From: CAZEJK01 sp964512045
Lineage (GTDB): Bacteria > Acidobacteriota > Thermoanaerobaculia > Thermoanaerobaculales > Sulfomarinibacteraceae
Direction of reading: 5' to 3'
Length of the DNA: 19,835 nt
Assembly (NCBI GenBank): GCA_964512045.1
Contig: CAZEJK010000089.1
Span: forward strand, 1-19,835
The notes below the pieces were generated by a model, which had not been told where the DNA came from, searched no databases, and worked only from the letters and a program-made list of their open reading frames with translations. The stretch's first letter is position 1. The number at the start of each line of letters is the position of its first letter. Below, piece after piece: positions 18,818 through 19,835 of this stretch. The translations under genes and the position numbers were made by a program.

Positions 18818-19088
18818 TCTTGTGACGCTGCTGACTGTCTTCGTGCTCGCCATCTTCGTTGGCTTCGAGGTCATCACCAAGGTTCCGCCGACACTGCACA
18901 CGCCGCTGATGTCAGGCTCCAACGCCATCTCCGGCATCACGATCATCGGCGCCTTGCTGCTCGCCGGAGCGATCGGCAACCCGATGCTCTCGAAGGTGAT
19001 GGCCACCGTCGCCGTGGTGTTCGCCACCATCAATGTTGTCGGCGGGTTCCTGGTGACCCACCGCATGCTCAAGATGTTCCGGCGGTAG
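18810..19088 (+). CDS. pntAB: NAD(P) transhydrogenase subunit alpha part 2 (membrane part)
   Basis: A 92-residue membrane protein with three hydrophobic helices (about 3-25, 38-56 and 64-87), the part of the alpha subunit that contributes to the proton channel. Its ATG at 18810 overlaps the last 8 nt of pntAA, which suggests coupled translation, with AAAGGAAG-type purine-rich sequence just upstream. Signature segments are FVGFEVITKVPPTLHTPLMS (GFEV and VP-x-x-LHTPLMSG are typical) and ATINVVGGFLVTHRML near the end. In Escherichia coli this part is fused to the NAD domain; here it is separate, as in Rhodospirillum rubrum. Confidence 0.95.
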   Translation: MTDLVTLLTVFVLAIFVGFEVITKVPPTLHTPLMSGSNAISGITIIGALLLAGAIGNPMLSKVMATVAVVFATINVVGGFLVTHRMLKMFRR

Positions 19089-19092
19089 GAGG
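19087..19092 (+). promoter_or_regulatory. Ribosome binding site of pntB, overlapping the pntAB stop
   Basis: A perfect AGGAGG shares two bases with the TAG stop codon of pntAB (19086-19088) and lies 5 nt before the pntB ATG. This supports a single transcript with closely coupled translation. Confidence 0.8.
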
Positions 19093-19097
19093 CGATC

Positions 19098-19835
19098 ATG
19101 CTCTCTCAGCAGGTCATCAACCTCCTGTACGTTCTCGCCGCTGTACTCTTCATCCTCGATCTCAAGTGGATGTCCCACCCCCGAACTGCCGTCCGTGGCA
19201 ACGCGGTCGGCGCCGCCGGCATGGCGATCGCCATCGTCGCCACCCTGCTCAGCGGACGGTTCGACTGGCGCCTGATCCTGATCGGCGTGGCCATCGGCGC
19301 TGTGATCGGCGCCATCGCCGCGTTGCGCGTCAAGATGACCGCGATGCCCGAGATGGTCGGGCTGTTCAACGGCTTCGGAGGTGGCGCCTCGGTGCTCGTC
19401 GCAGGGGCGGCCCTGGTGGCTGCCGTGGCCGCGGTGGACGAGCAGGCGACGCTGCAGATGCGGGTCGCCACGGTGCTGTCCGGCCTGATCGGCTCGGTGA
19501 CCTTCTTCGGCAGCTACGTGGCGTTCGGCAAGCTGGCCGAGTTCCTCGCGGTCAAGTGGAAGCTCTACCCGTGGCAGCGGGTCATCAAGTACACCTTCTC
19601 GCTGGCGGTGCTTGCCGGCAGCGTGGCGTACGGCCTGAGCGTCGGCATCTCCGTCCTTTCGGTGGCACTCATGCTGTGCGGCCTGGCGATCGCCGGCATC
19701 CTGCTGCTGAAGAGCGAGCGGTTCCCGGGCATGAACGCTCTCAAGGTCGTCGCGAGCCTGGCGGCGATCGTCCTCGGTGTGCTGGTCGTCCTGCAGCCCC
19801 ACAATACCCTCCTGTTCTGGGTCCTCGCCGGTGTC
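19098..19835 (+). CDS. pntB: NAD(P) transhydrogenase subunit beta (partial, cut by window end)
   Basis: The first 246 residues of a protein that usually has about 460-480; the NADP(H)-binding domain III lies outside the window. Visible is the membrane domain with about seven hydrophobic helices. Family signatures are the N-terminus LLYVLAAVLFILDLKWMSHP, GNAVGAAGMAIAIVATL (35-51), MPEMVGLFNGFGGGASVLVA (83-102) and FPGMNALK. At the position of the channel His91 of Escherichia coli PntB this protein appears to have Asn91 (LFNGFGG against the E. coli LHSFVG), a replacement known in other PntB lineages. It completes the three-gene operon with pntAA and pntAB. Confidence 0.94.
   Translation, partial: MLSQQVINLLYVLAAVLFILDLKWMSHPRTAVRGNAVGAAGMAIAIVATLLSGRFDWRLILIGVAIGAVIGAIAALRVKMTAMPEMVGLFNGFGGGASVLVAGAALVAAVAAVDEQATLQMRVATVLSGLIGSVTFFGSYVAFGKLAEFLAVKWKLYPWQRVIKYTFSLAVLAGSVAYGLSVGISVLSVALMLCGLAIAGILLLKSERFPGMNALKVVASLAAIVLGVLVVLQPHNTLLFWVLAGV

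Overview
The window is GC-rich bacterial DNA (roughly two-thirds G+C by eye). It contains one run of exactly 100 N, so it is probably a scaffold from a draft or metagenome-assembled genome. The organism cannot be named from this sequence. A giant Sec-exported surface protein, a PAS/GGDEF/EAL signalling protein and a three-gene (split-alpha) proton-translocating transhydrogenase would fit Acidobacteriota, Myxococcota or a similar free-living Gram-negative lineage. That is a guess from gene content.

Layout. Positions 1 to 13769 on the minus strand are one reading frame for a giant exported protein, cut by the window start and interrupted by the N gap (3760-3859). From its N-terminus (high coordinates) it has a signal peptide, a poorly recognisable N-terminal region, about a dozen carboxypeptidase-regulatory-like beta-sandwich modules, two SbsA/Big_5-like and four further Ig-like modules, two copies of a Gly-rich module, three more Ig-like repeats and a propeller-like C-terminal part. 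Positions 13770-14186 are intergenic and hold a candidate promoter for the giant gene and a sharply AT-rich island with inverted repeats. Positions 14187-15077 (minus) encode a membrane-anchored alpha/beta hydrolase. Divergent from it, 15137-17461 (plus) encodes a receiver-like/PAS/GGDEF/EAL c-di-GMP protein. The right end carries the operon pntAA-pntAB-pntB (17651 to beyond 19835).

How the genes relate. Only the pnt genes form a clear functional unit: they couple proton entry to hydride transfer from NADH to NADP+. The giant protein, hydrolase and c-di-GMP protein are a surface/signalling neighbourhood, but nothing in the sequence proves that they act together.

Main unusual point. The N gap lies inside the second copy of the Gly-rich module. 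Exact matches of 55 bp to the first copy sit on both sides of the gap. Their offsets predict a true gap of about 501 bp rather than 100, and that length restores the reading frame. The giant gene is therefore probably intact, with two copies of a module that are locally identical in DNA. I found no tRNA, rRNA, CRISPR array, insertion sequence or obvious novel defence or mobile system.
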